Shown: positions 33,700 through 41,821 of the stretch, one piece after another | How positions within the stretch are numbered: position 1 is the first letter of the stretch | Layout: each line of letters starts with the position of its first letter | DNA from: Cohnella sp. AR92 | GTDB lineage: Bacteria > Bacillota > Bacilli > Paenibacillales > Paenibacillaceae | NCBI RefSeq assembly: GCF_003990975.1 | Contig: NZ_RZJR01000024.1 | Coordinates: 1 to 50,963, forward strand | Direction of reading: 5' to 3' | DNA: 50,963 nucleotides | Program-made: the position numbers and the translations under genes | Notes under the pieces: generated by a model | Told to the model about the DNA's origin: nothing | Database searches by the model: none | The model's input: only the letters and a program-made list of their open reading frames with translations

Positions 33700-34154
33700 A
33701 GATCGCCCTCGCATGCTCGGTAGGCGGTCATCTGACCCAGATGCGCCAGTTATCCAAGTTCTATAAGAAGCACGAATACTTCTTTATCACCGAAGATACC
33801 CTCATGACTCAACAGATGGCTAAGCATGAGAAGGTTCGGCTTCTGCGTCTTATCAATCGCAAGAAGTGGAACTTCCCATTGTTGTTCCTGTTCAACACCA
33901 TCAAGTCACTCTACTACTTGATCAAAGAGAAACCGGATATGATCATCAGCACAGGCGCCCTAAGCGCGGTTCCAGTGCTATTGATCGGTAAGTTAATGCG
34001 TAGGAAGATCGTCTTCATCGAGAGCTTCGCGAAGATGCATTCTCCAACGTTGACGGGGCGAATCGCTTACCGGTTCTCAGATCTCTTTATCGTGCAATGG
34101 GAATCCATGCTCCGTTTCTATCCTAAAGCCGTTTTTGGAGGGAGTATCTATTGA
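33696..34154 (+). CDS. PssD-like (Alg14-like) glycosyltransferase subunit
   Basis: Membrane-binding, acceptor-side half of a split GT28-type glycosyltransferase. The 152-residue protein starts KIALACSVGGHLTQMRQL (SxGGHxxQ motif), has a central hydrophobic stretch and DMIISTGALSAVPVLLIG, and ends near FIVQWESMLRFYPKAVFGG. Start is GTG 33696 behind AGGAGG, overlapping the asnB stop as GTGA. The PssE-like partner follows with a TTGA overlap, so the two subunits are coupled. Comparable PssD/PssE and Cps14F/G pairs add a sugar, often galactose or glucuronate, to lipid-linked intermediates. Confidence 0.92.
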   Translation: MKIALACSVGGHLTQMRQLSKFYKKHEYFFITEDTLMTQQMAKHEKVRLLRLINRKKWNFPLLFLFNTIKSLYYLIKEKPDMIISTGALSAVPVLLIGKLMRRKIVFIESFAKMHSPTLTGRIAYRFSDLFIVQWESMLRFYPKAVFGGSIY

Positions 34155-34636
34155 TTCTGTTATCATTGGGGACCCAGGACTTTCCCTTTGAACGACTTCT
34201 GAAGGAAGTTGACCGCCTAATCGAGAAGGGCGTCATCCGAGAGGAAGTCTTCGCTCAGCTTGGTTACAACGATTACAAGCCTATGCACTTTGAGGGCAAG
34301 GCTTTCACCGACTTTGAAGAATTCGACGCTCTGCTCGATCGTTGCAGCTTCTTGATCACCCACGGCGGCACGGGTACGATCGTCGGTGCGCTTAAGAAAG
34401 GCAAGAAAATCATCGCGGTTCCACGCTTGGAGAAATATCAGGAGCACGTCGATGATCATCAGAAAGAAATCATCGGATTTTTCGCGGAGAGCGGTCTAAT
34501 CATCGGATTGGACGAGGTCGAACAACTAGAGGACGCGCTTGGGCAGATCAATCGTTTCGAAACCAGGCCTTTCATTAGCGGCAATGATCGGATTATCTCC
34601 TTAATCGAAGAGGCTGCCGCAGGCAAGATTGATTGA
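34151..34636 (+). CDS. PssE-like (Alg13-like) glycosyltransferase subunit
   Basis: Catalytic, donor-binding half of the split glycosyltransferase. The 161-residue protein starts ILLSLGTQDFPFERLLKEV and has the donor motif FLITHGGTGTIVGALKKGK followed by PRLEKYQEHVDDHQ. These are the GT28 C-terminal domain signatures. Translation starts at TTG 34151 and overlaps the PssD-like stop. Length is normal for the family. Confidence 0.92.
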   Translation: MILLSLGTQDFPFERLLKEVDRLIEKGVIREEVFAQLGYNDYKPMHFEGKAFTDFEEFDALLDRCSFLITHGGTGTIVGALKKGKKIIAVPRLEKYQEHVDDHQKEIIGFFAESGLIIGLDEVEQLEDALGQINRFETRPFISGNDRIISLIEEAAAGKID

Positions 34637-34721
34637 CTTTATCCATAATGTAAGGACGATTAACTACTACGGCATGGGCGTTCGAGAGCGCCGGTATGCC
34701 CGCAAAGGAAGAGGATCGCTC

Positions 34722-35357
34722 GTGAAACCAAGCTCGGTTGCATTAACGATTGTGAAGAGGTCTTGGATCCTGTTAATCGGGGTTGTCGTGTTCCTGGCGC
34801 CCATCTTCTATCTGGATCAGACCCGAACGGATGAATACAAGGCAAGCGCCTCGGTATTCATTCTGAGACAGACGGACAGCACTTCAACGAACTTGTACCA
34901 AGAACTGCTTGCTTCGCTTAGCTTGATCAAGGATTATAAGGTTCTGCTGCCTTCTACGGCGATCACCCGACCGGTCAAGCAGGAGCTGGCCGATCAATTT
35001 GAGTGGGCGCAAACGATATCTCCGGAGGAATTAGCGAATAAGATCTCGATAAAGAACGATAACGATAGCCATATTCTCACAGTCAGCGCCACTGACGAAG
35101 ATCCGGAACGCGCTGCCATTCTGGCTAATGCAATTACCACTTACTTCAAAGAGTTCGCCAAGAAGATCACGGTGGATGAGAGCGTTATCAGCATCAGCGA
35201 TGCGACGCCTCCTTCCAGTCCGGAATCCATGAGCATTCTATTCTATGCCGCAGGTGGGCTTATCGGTCTTGTCATAGGCGCTATCGTTGCTCTGCTTCCC
35301 TTCGGAGGCAGACGCTCACAACGAAGCCAGCGGACGGGCTATCAGTCAGAAGCCTAA
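34722..35357 (+). CDS. Second Wzz/YveK-type chain-length protein
   Basis: A 211-residue protein from GTG 34722, which has AGGAAGAGG upstream; an in-frame TTG at 34629 overlapping the previous gene has no clear ribosome binding site. Membrane segments are SWILLIGVVVFLAPIFYL and ILFYAAGGLIGLVIGAIVAL, with an extracytoplasmic domain between carrying SHILTVSATDEDPERAAILANA, closely parallel to the other Wzz-type protein in this locus. It ends the plus arm, before a bidirectional-looking terminator. No tyrosine kinase gene is beside it. Confidence 0.83.
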   Translation: MKPSSVALTIVKRSWILLIGVVVFLAPIFYLDQTRTDEYKASASVFILRQTDSTSTNLYQELLASLSLIKDYKVLLPSTAITRPVKQELADQFEWAQTISPEELANKISIKNDNDSHILTVSATDEDPERAAILANAITTYFKEFAKKITVDESVISISDATPPSSPESMSILFYAAGGLIGLVIGAIVALLPFGGRRSQRSQRTGYQSEA

Positions 35358-35380
35358 TCGCGTCAGAATAGAAACAAACG

Positions 35381-35404
35381 ATGGCGTTCCATCCGGAACG
35401 CCAT
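35381..35404. terminator. Terminator between convergent plus arm and PrsW-type gene
   Basis: ATGGCGTTCC-ATCC-GGAACGCCAT, perfect 10-base stem, with TTCTTGTTATT on the plus side and TCGTTTGTTTCT on the minus side. It probably works in both directions. Confidence 0.8.
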
Positions 35405-35412
35405 TCTTGTTA

Positions 35413-37182
35413 TTAGAAGCTTACATTCTCTCTTGCATGAACGGCTCTGCCGCATCGCGGGCAGTAATGACTTCCGAACGGAATCGTGCTGCTGCATTCG
35501 GAACAATCGATATAGGTTACGGGTTCTTCCCCTCTATTCAGCAATTCCGGATTAAGAGCGATGATCGACTGTCTCTCATCCCGAAGACCTTGCCGGACGA
35601 TCTTCTGCAGGGAATAGAGGCCAAGCGCTCCAATCAGCAGCATCTGTAGAAGATAGGAACGGCTAGGTAATACCTGCAAGTCCCAGAGAGCGTGAAGCGC
35701 CAGCGCGAGACTCACGCAGAGAGCGCATACGACTTTTTGATTGTGAACGTACAACTGCCATAACCCATAGGCGGCGATAGCCGTCCAGGTGCCATGTCCG
35801 AACGGGGCGAACAACGCACGGAATAGAATAACGTTCAGCGCTTGCCCGGGGTCATGCAGATGGTTTAACCCGTACAGGATATTCTCGAAAGCGGCGAAGC
35901 CCATACCGCATGCCGCCCCGTACACGATACCGTCCATGAGGAATCGGTTGCGGCGAAGCCGCAGAAGCCAGAAAACAAAAATGAGCTTCGCGGGTTCTTC
36001 GATCAACGCCGTCAGGGCGCTGTTCAAATAAGGACTCTTATCCATAAGGCCGGAGGTTAGCTCTTCCAGCCAATAGGCGATCGGAATGCCTCCGGCAGCG
36101 GTAGCCGCAAACATCGTCGCCAGGAGAAAAGGCCTGTTGGTCAGGATGCTTCTTGCATGGAGATAGGCGACGAAGGCGACCGGGCCGACGAAGCTGCCGA
36201 CGGCGATGGCCGGAATTAACAGTTCATTCAGCCCTAGCCCCAAGCTGGCGTAAGCAAGCGCCGCGAAGCCAATGAGTCCCGCGAGCAGTACTCCTATATG
36301 ATAGCGTTTCTTGCCGCTCTCGATCTCTGGCATTTCAGTGTTGAGTACCGCCCTTGGATGACTTCTCATGATATCGGCATACCGGATGCGGACGATTTCC
36401 TCGAATTGATTAGGCAACAGATTCTGCTGCTGGAGGATGGCTTGGAAATCTCGCTTTGAAATCGTCAGCACTTCGCAATTCGTCGTGCTCTCGACGGTGA
36501 AAGGCTCTTCTTGATTCAGAATCAAGCTGCACTCGCCGAAGAAATCTCCTTTCTGGAAAGTCTCCAACGGTCGGCCATTTCGGGTTGCGCGAAGCGTACC
36601 CGTTACCACCATGTAAAAGTGGTCCCCGAAGACTCCTTCTCGGGTAACAACCCAATTATCCGGGAAATGGAGGTAGGCCGCCCTTCTTGCGAGAGATTCC
36701 AGCGTCTCCTCAGGCAGTCTTGCGAAGATGGAGGCCAAGCGCAAGTAGGTTGTCTTCTGCCGCTCGAGGGAGAACTCGATTAACTGGTTATAGAACGAAG
36801 GAGCCTCGGAGACGATTCGTCCGAACGAGGCATGATTGATCATAAGCAGAGAAGCATCCTTGCACGCGCGCGCGGATGTTCTCCGTACCGTGTCCCGATG
36901 CAGCGTGATATCGCCGAAGATACGGCCGCGGTCCAGCGTCGCTACAACTGTATCCAGCCCGATCAGATCCTTGCTTACGATCTCGATCGCTCCGTTGTAT
37001 ACAAAATAGCAAGCATCGCTGTGTTCGCCTCTGCGGACGATGTACTCCTCCTGCTCGCAGGTAACGGCTTCGATATGGCGGTGCAAAGCGGCTGCCTCTT
37101 CGAGGGAGAACTCCCGTATGAAAGGCAGGGAGAGGATGAACGCATGAAGTTCACTCACATCCGGTTTCCGAACACTCATCAT
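35413..37182 (-). CDS. PrsW-type intramembrane protease fused to two cyclic-nucleotide-binding-like domains and a zinc ribbon
   Basis: A 589-residue multi-domain membrane protein. Residues about 20-125 and 150-255 each form a CNB/Crp-type beta-roll. The first has FGDITLHRDTVRRTSARA (Arg kept, Glu replaced by Asp), the second FGECSLILNQEEPFTVES (Glu kept, Arg missing), so neither keeps the whole phosphate-binding cassette. Residues about 295-525 hold several membrane segments with PrsW metalloprotease motifs: IEEPAK (Glu 395-396), FAAFENILY (Glu 433), His 463 in GHGTW, and HALWD (497-501). The C-terminus has a CxxC...CxxC zinc ribbon (560-577). PrsW cleaves anti-sigma factors in Bacillus subtilis; here the target is unknown. 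A good sigma-A promoter precedes it. Confidence 0.88.
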   Translation of the reverse strand: MMSVRKPDVSELHAFILSLPFIREFSLEEAAALHRHIEAVTCEQEEYIVRRGEHSDACYFVYNGAIEIVSKDLIGLDTVVATLDRGRIFGDITLHRDTVRRTSARACKDASLLMINHASFGRIVSEAPSFYNQLIEFSLERQKTTYLRLASIFARLPEETLESLARRAAYLHFPDNWVVTREGVFGDHFYMVVTGTLRATRNGRPLETFQKGDFFGECSLILNQEEPFTVESTTNCEVLTISKRDFQAILQQQNLLPNQFEEIVRIRYADIMRSHPRAVLNTEMPEIESGKKRYHIGVLLAGLIGFAALAYASLGLGLNELLIPAIAVGSFVGPVAFVAYLHARSILTNRPFLLATMFAATAAGGIPIAYWLEELTSGLMDKSPYLNSALTALIEEPAKLIFVFWLLRLRRNRFLMDGIVYGAACGMGFAAFENILYGLNHLHDPGQALNVILFRALFAPFGHGTWTAIAAYGLWQLYVHNQKVVCALCVSLALALHALWDLQVLPSRSYLLQMLLIGALGLYSLQKIVRQGLRDERQSIIALNPELLNRGEEPVTYIDCSECSSTIPFGSHYCPRCGRAVHARENVSF

Positions 37183-37215
37183 TTCATCTCAACCTTTGAG
37201 GCATGTCGTGATTTC

Positions 37216-37244
37216 ATTGTATGATGACGGACTCTCCCATTCAA
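37216..37244 (-). promoter_or_regulatory. Sigma-A promoter of the PrsW-type gene
   Basis: Minus-strand TTGAAT (37239-37244), 17-base spacer, TACAAT (37216-37221), about 35 bases before the start codon. Confidence 0.7.
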
Positions 37245-37366
37245 GAAGAGCTCGTCGATTTTTGCGAAATTTGGAAGATTTCCTAAAGCGTATATGGAAA
37301 TTTATATCATTTAATTTTAGAATAAAAGGATTAATGTGGAAGATTAGGTTCGAGGGGGCTCCGTAC

Positions 37367-40045
37367 ATGCGAAGATTCGGTAAATACTACCTCGTCATAT
37401 TCGCAATTCTTGCCATTCTGTCGGCATTTTGGTATTTCAATGCCGTCGGGCAGGAGAATTCGCCGCAGACCGTCTCCCTTCATCCCGGCGATAACCTATT
37501 GGATGCCGGAGCGATCGTCCTGGACGCTCCAGCCGGCAAGTATGGTTTTGTTCGTGCGGAAGGAGATCAATTCTCTTTTGAAGGCGGCAGGATGTTTAAG
37601 ATCTGGGGAACGAACCTTTACTTGCGGGGAGCCCTCCAATCCAAAGAGAGCGCCGAGAAGCTGGCAGATCAACTTGCCAAGCTGGGATACAACCTTGTTC
37701 GTCTGCACGGTCTCGACAACGTAGATGGCGGTATACTGGCTCAAGGGGATCGTTTAGCCTTGGATGCAGAAGCGATGGATAAGCTAGACTATCTCATCTA
37801 CCTTCTTAAAAAGAAGGGTATCTACATCGATCTGAACGTTCATGTCAACAACCGATACGAACATTCCGATCTACCTCAGACGGGCATCCCGATTGACGGT
37901 AAACAGGTGCACTACTTCAGCGAGGACGCGGAGAAGCATCTCAGAACGTATATCGAGCTGCTAGCCTCTCATCTCAATCCCTATACGGGATTAGCTTACC
38001 GAGACGAGCCTGCTATCGCCGTCGTAGAACTTCTGAACGAAGACGGCATGCTTCAAGCGTCCCTCGCCGGACAGTTGAACGGAAAATATGAGGCCAATTC
38101 GGCGAAGAACGTAAGAGGCTCTTATGATCTGCTTCTGACCCAGAAGTGGAACGAGTGGCTGAAACAGCGGTATGGAACGAACAAAAAGCTCTCCGACGCC
38201 TGGAAGGGCCGCGAAGCCGGCCCCAATCTATTATCCTCCCCGGAGAGCAAGAGCGGGCTTGATTGGTTCTTCAAGACGAACGCCGAAGGGCTTCAATCAA
38301 CCGTAAGCTACGACTCCGGTCTGCGAGCGATAAGAATCTCGACCAATAAACTGGCCAAGGCTCCGGAGAAACTGCACATCCAATATGGACAGAAAGGGTT
38401 CTCCATGCAACGAGGAGAACGTTATGAGCTGCAATTCGACGTTAAAGCGGATTCCGTGCGAACGATTGCCGTCGAGCTAACGAACGCTTCCGAAGCTAAT
38501 GGAAGCTTAGGTACCTATCTGGGAGACGAGACAAGAAAGGAATTCGAGGAGATTCCCGTAACGACGTCATGGGAACATCGCCGGTACGTCTTCACGAGCT
38601 ATGACGGTTCCCCGGACGTACCCGCCAAGCTTGATTTCGCTGTCGGGGATTCGACGGGCAAACTTTATTTGAAGAATATTTCGCTTCGCATCGCGGAAGT
38701 ACAATCGCTGTCTCCCGGAGAGTCTCTCGAGCTAGGGACGGTCAAACGGACATACATCTTTGATTCCGAAGACGATTCCAAACAGCGCACACAGGATCTA
38801 ACGGAATTCTATTACGAGCTCGAGACCGGCTTGAACGAACGCCTGTATAAGTATGCTCGCTCCGCTGGGTTCAGGCAGCCGCTTAGCTTCAATAATTGGT
38901 ACAACGGCGGCAACCTGTCTACTCTCGCCCAATCAAAGGGCGATTTCACGGATAATCACATCTTCTGGGATCCTCCGTCAAGTTGGGCTCGGAGCCAACC
39001 GTTCACGATGAATAACCGATCTCCAGTTTCGGATCCCGAGAAGCTCTTGCCGCACATGATGATGATCCAAGCCATTAAGGACAAGCCTTATTTGCTTTCC
39101 GAAGTGAATAACACCTTCCCATCCGATTATGAATATGAATTTTACCCGGTTCTCGTACCTTATTGCAGCCTTCAAGGAATCGGCGGGATCATTCAATATG
39201 CGTACACGGACGCCGATATCGGCACCTTGAAGGACGACTATGTTAAATCGTTCCTTTATACGGTCAACGACCCCGTGATGAACATCCAGTCTTTCGTCTA
39301 CTCGATAGCGTTCCTCAAAGGCTATGTCCAGCCCGCTCGGGAAGAAATCGTTCTGAACTATACGAAGTCTTACTCCCTGAGCACTTTTAAGCAATTCCAG
39401 GACAAGACCAACTACAACCTGATCGGCACGGATTGGAGAAAGGGGATCGATCTGTCGAAAGGCTTGTTCGCCGCACACCGCGTCAGAAAACAGTTCGTCC
39501 CGGACAACGAATCGACGACCAATGTATCGGAAGTGCGTCCGGTCGAAGCGGCCCTGCTGGACAAGGCCGACAAGCTTCAATCCGATACCGGCGAGTTGAC
39601 CTGGACTCGGCAGTCGCCGGAATCTTCTTACTTGAAAGTAGATGCCCCGAAATTCCAATCGCTAACGGGGAGAATAGCAACGAAATCCTTGTACACGTCC
39701 AACTTGTCCATCCAGTTGGACGGTGATGCATCCGTCTCGCTCCTTTCGCTGGATGACCAGGCGATTGGCAATTCTTCGAAAGTCCTGCTATCTATCACGA
39801 GTAGTGAACAGAATACGGGACAGACCAAGGACCCCGTTACGGGGAATTTGAGCAACTGGGGTACCGCTCCCGTCATTTTGAATGAGATTCAAGGCACGGC
39901 TAAAGTTCTGGCGAAAGCCGGGGTTAAGGTATACGCGCTCAATCTGCAAGGTGACGTCGTATCAGAATTGGAGTCCTCTAGAGAAGGGGAATGGGTCCGC
40001 TTCCGGATCGATAAACGTTACCCCTGGTATTTACTATCCAACTAG
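37367..40045 (+). CDS. Membrane-anchored glycosidase-like protein with inserted carbohydrate-binding domain
   Basis: An 892-residue protein from ATG 37367 (GAGGGGG upstream), with an N-terminal membrane anchor YYLVIFAILAILSAFWYF and the rest outside. The catalytic part looks like a clan-A (beta/alpha)8 glycosidase: FKIWGTNLYLRGAL, YNLVRLHGLDN, YIDLNVHVNNRY and VVELLNEDG, whose NE is the likely acid/base. A later LLSEVNNTFPSDYEYEF may carry the nucleophile. Between them, roughly residues 270-450, is a jelly-roll carbohydrate-binding region (YELQFDVKADSVRTIAVEL to GKLYLKNISLR). The C-terminal 300 residues are beta-rich. I cannot name the GH family. Beside the exopolysaccharide arm, it may process that polymer. 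Confidence 0.78.
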   Translation: MRRFGKYYLVIFAILAILSAFWYFNAVGQENSPQTVSLHPGDNLLDAGAIVLDAPAGKYGFVRAEGDQFSFEGGRMFKIWGTNLYLRGALQSKESAEKLADQLAKLGYNLVRLHGLDNVDGGILAQGDRLALDAEAMDKLDYLIYLLKKKGIYIDLNVHVNNRYEHSDLPQTGIPIDGKQVHYFSEDAEKHLRTYIELLASHLNPYTGLAYRDEPAIAVVELLNEDGMLQASLAGQLNGKYEANSAKNVRGSYDLLLTQKWNEWLKQRYGTNKKLSDAWKGREAGPNLLSSPESKSGLDWFFKTNAEGLQSTVSYDSGLRAIRISTNKLAKAPEKLHIQYGQKGFSMQRGERYELQFDVKADSVRTIAVELTNASEANGSLGTYLGDETRKEFEEIPVTTSWEHRRYVFTSYDGSPDVPAKLDFAVGDSTGKLYLKNISLRIAEVQSLSPGESLELGTVKRTYIFDSEDDSKQRTQDLTEFYYELETGLNERLYKYARSAGFRQPLSFNNWYNGGNLSTLAQSKGDFTDNHIFWDPPSSWARSQPFTMNNRSPVSDPEKLLPHMMMIQAIKDKPYLLSEVNNTFPSDYEYEFYPVLVPYCSLQGIGGIIQYAYTDADIGTLKDDYVKSFLYTVNDPVMNIQSFVYSIAFLKGYVQPAREEIVLNYTKSYSLSTFKQFQDKTNYNLIGTDWRKGIDLSKGLFAAHRVRKQFVPDNESTTNVSEVRPVEAALLDKADKLQSDTGELTWTRQSPESSYLKVDAPKFQSLTGRIATKSLYTSNLSIQLDGDASVSLLSLDDQAIGNSSKVLLSITSSEQNTGQTKDPVTGNLSNWGTAPVILNEIQGTAKVLAKAGVKVYALNLQGDVVSELESSREGEWVRFRIDKRYPWYLLSN

Positions 40046-40056
40046 TCTTTCACCCA

Positions 40057-40099
40057 AAGAAAAAGCCTCATCCCTTTTGCAGGGATGAGGCTTTTTCTT
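40057..40099. terminator. Bidirectional terminator between the glycosidase-like gene and metK
   Basis: Perfect 18-base stem (AAGAAAAAGCCTCATCCC and its complement) with a 7-base loop, A-rich on the left and T-rich on the right, so it serves both convergent genes. Confidence 0.92.
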
Positions 40100-40110
40100 G
40101 TAGGGTTGGA

Positions 40111-41313
40111 CTACGATATTGCGCCTTGCTTAAGAGCATCGACCTTGTCCAGACGCTCCCAAGGAAGATCCAGGTCGGTGCGGCCGAAGTGGCCGTACGC
40201 GGCCGTTTGCTTGTAGATCGGGCGGCGAAGATCCAGCATCTTGATGATGCCGGCCGGACGAAGATCGAAGTTGGAGCGAACGAGCTCCACCAGCTTCTCT
40301 TCGGCCACCTTGCCCGTGCCGTAGGTGTCCACGTTGATGGAGACCGGATTCGCCACGCCGATGGCGTAAGCGAGTTGAATCTCGCACTTGTCGGCCAGGC
40401 CGGCTGCCACGATGTTCTTCGCTACGTAGCGCGCCGCATAAGCAGCCGAGCGATCCACCTTCGTCGGGTCCTTGCCGGAGAACGCGCCGCCGCCGTGACG
40501 GGCGTATCCGCCGTAAGTGTCGACGATGATCTTGCGGCCGGTCAAGCCCGCATCGCCTTGCGGTCCGCCGATAACGAAGCGGCCGGTCGGGTTAATGAAG
40601 AACTTGGTCTCGGCATCCAGCCATTGCTCCGGAACGACTTGCTTGATCACATGATTGCGGATATCCTCCTGAATCTGTTCAAGAGCGATGTCTTCCGAGT
40701 GCTGGGTAGAGATGACGATCGTATCGACGCGAGTCGGCTTGCCGTCCACGTACTCGATCGTGACTTGCGTCTTGCCGTCCGGACGCAGATAGTCCAGCGT
40801 GCCGTTCTTCCGAACTTCGGACAGGCGGCGGGACAGACGGTGCGCCAGCGCGATCGGAAGCGGCATGAATTCCGGAGTCTCGTTCGTCGCGAAGCCGAAC
40901 ATCAGGCCTTGGTCGCCCGCTCCGATATCGGCGTTCTCTTGAAGGACATCCTTGCCGTCGCGATTCTCGAGCGCGGCGTTAACGCCCTGCGCGATGTCCG
41001 CGGATTGCTCATTAAGCGAAGTAAGAACGGCGCAAGTGCTGGCGTCGAAGCCATACTTGGCGCGTGTATAACCAATTTCTCTGATCGTGCTGCGCACGAT
41101 GGCGGAGATATCTACATAATCGGCTTTGCTGCTGATTTCCCCAATAACCAGAACGAGTCCGGTGGCGACGGATACTTCGCACGCAACGCGCGCATAAGGA
41201 TCCGCTTGAAGGAAGGCGTCAAGCACCGCGTCGGATATTTGATCGCATATTTTGTCCGGATGGCCTTCCGTGACCGATTCGGACGTGAAGAGATGTCGTC
41301 CTTTGATCGACAA
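40111..41313 (-). CDS. metK: S-adenosylmethionine synthetase
   Basis: Makes S-adenosylmethionine from methionine and ATP. The 400-residue protein has GRHLFTSESVTEGHPDKICDQ-type N-terminus, the central GAGDQGLMFG motif (GAGDQGLMFGFA), and the phosphate-binding GGGAFSGKDPTKVDRSAAY. TTG 41313 is preferred: GGAGGAGG lies nine bases upstream and it gives the family N-terminus MSIKGRHLF. An in-frame ATG farther upstream would run through the leader structure. It is monocistronic, between a strong terminator and its own promoter. No SAM-I riboswitch is present; see the leader entry. Confidence 0.97.
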   Translation of the reverse strand: MSIKGRHLFTSESVTEGHPDKICDQISDAVLDAFLQADPYARVACEVSVATGLVLVIGEISSKADYVDISAIVRSTIREIGYTRAKYGFDASTCAVLTSLNEQSADIAQGVNAALENRDGKDVLQENADIGAGDQGLMFGFATNETPEFMPLPIALAHRLSRRLSEVRKNGTLDYLRPDGKTQVTIEYVDGKPTRVDTIVISTQHSEDIALEQIQEDIRNHVIKQVVPEQWLDAETKFFINPTGRFVIGGPQGDAGLTGRKIIVDTYGGYARHGGGAFSGKDPTKVDRSAAYAARYVAKNIVAAGLADKCEIQLAYAIGVANPVSINVDTYGTGKVAEEKLVELVRSNFDLRPAGIIKMLDLRRPIYKQTAAYGHFGRTDLDLPWERLDKVDALKQGAIS

Positions 41314-41319
41314 ATTCTC

Positions 41320-41368
41320 CAACCTCCTCCTGCACAAAAAATTAACCTTTTCCAATAGGAAAAGGTTG
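41320..41368 (-). promoter_or_regulatory. metK leader with two mutually exclusive hairpins
   Basis: On the minus strand AACCTTTTCC-TATT-GGAAAAGGTT (41344-41367) is a perfect 10-base hairpin followed by AATTTTTTG, which looks like an intrinsic terminator. The same 5' arm, CAACCTTTTCC (41358-41368), can instead pair along 11 bases (two G-U) with GGAGGAGGTTG (41320-41330), which contains the metK Shine-Dalgarno. One fold ends transcription or frees the ribosome site; the other hides the ribosome site. Confidence 0.65.
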
Positions 41369-41390
41369 TAAGACAGACCTTCAGATGATA

Positions 41391-41419
41391 ATGATACCGG
41401 AATAGTCGAGGGGTGTCAA
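41391..41419 (-). promoter_or_regulatory. Sigma-A promoter of metK
   Basis: Minus-strand TTGACA (41414-41419), 17-base spacer, TATCAT (41391-41396). Expected start of transcription near 41384, upstream of the leader hairpin. Confidence 0.85.
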
Positions 41420-41443
41420 TGGACCTTTGCCTATGTCGATCCC

Positions 41444-41710
41444 TTACAGAATCGTCTGTTGAGCTTGCTGCACAAGCTTCTTGGTGATTCCGCCCCCGAC
41501 CGCTCCCGCTTCGCGCGCCGTCAGATTGCCCAGGTAGCTGGAGCCGGATCCGGACGGGGAGAAGCTTCCCAATTCTCCCGCGAATTCCGTATCCTGACCG
41601 CCGAATCCGCTCTGCCCGAAGGGCACTCCCAGCTCCGAAGCCACTTCATACTTCAACTGATTCAACGCGCTCGCGCATTCCGGTACCAGCTTCTTATTCC
41701 GACTTGCCAT
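41444..41710 (-). CDS. Alpha/beta-type small acid-soluble spore protein
   Basis: Forespore DNA-binding protein that protects spore DNA. The 88-residue product has the two family signatures, LNQLKYEVASELGVPF and LTAREAGAVGGGITKKLVQQAQ. The linker between them (GQSGFGGQDTEFAGELGSFSPSGSGSSY) is longer than in typical SASPs, where the halves are nearly adjacent. The germination-protease-like site (TEFAGEL; family T-E-F/I-A-S-E) is displaced into this linker. AAGGAGGTGC precedes ATG 41710, with a sigma-G-like minus-10 (CATACTA) upstream. It establishes that the organism sporulates. Confidence 0.95.
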   Translation of the reverse strand: MASRNKKLVPECASALNQLKYEVASELGVPFGQSGFGGQDTEFAGELGSFSPSGSGSSYLGNLTAREAGAVGGGITKKLVQQAQQTIL

Positions 41711-41743
41711 TCGTTATAGCACCTCCTTATAAGTTGACGGTCT

Positions 41744-41750
41744 TAGTATG
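41744..41750 (-). promoter_or_regulatory. Sigma-G/F-like minus-10 of the SASP gene
   Basis: Minus-strand CATACTA, a full match to the sigma-G minus-10, about 35 bases before the start codon. I find no good minus-35 at the right distance. Confidence 0.45.
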
Positions 41751-41821
41751 GATCGGGACCGGACTCCGTAGGCGTATAACATCATGGGCATGGGGGAAAA
41801 TAAAGGCGGTTCTGCACGTTT

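Noticed and set aside
40126..41358. Open frame of 410 codons on the plus strand
   Set aside because: Exact shadow of metK, whose identity is certain.
41320..41400. SAM-I (S-box) riboswitch before metK
   Set aside because: The leader is too short and lacks the conserved S-box core; only the two competing helices are seen.
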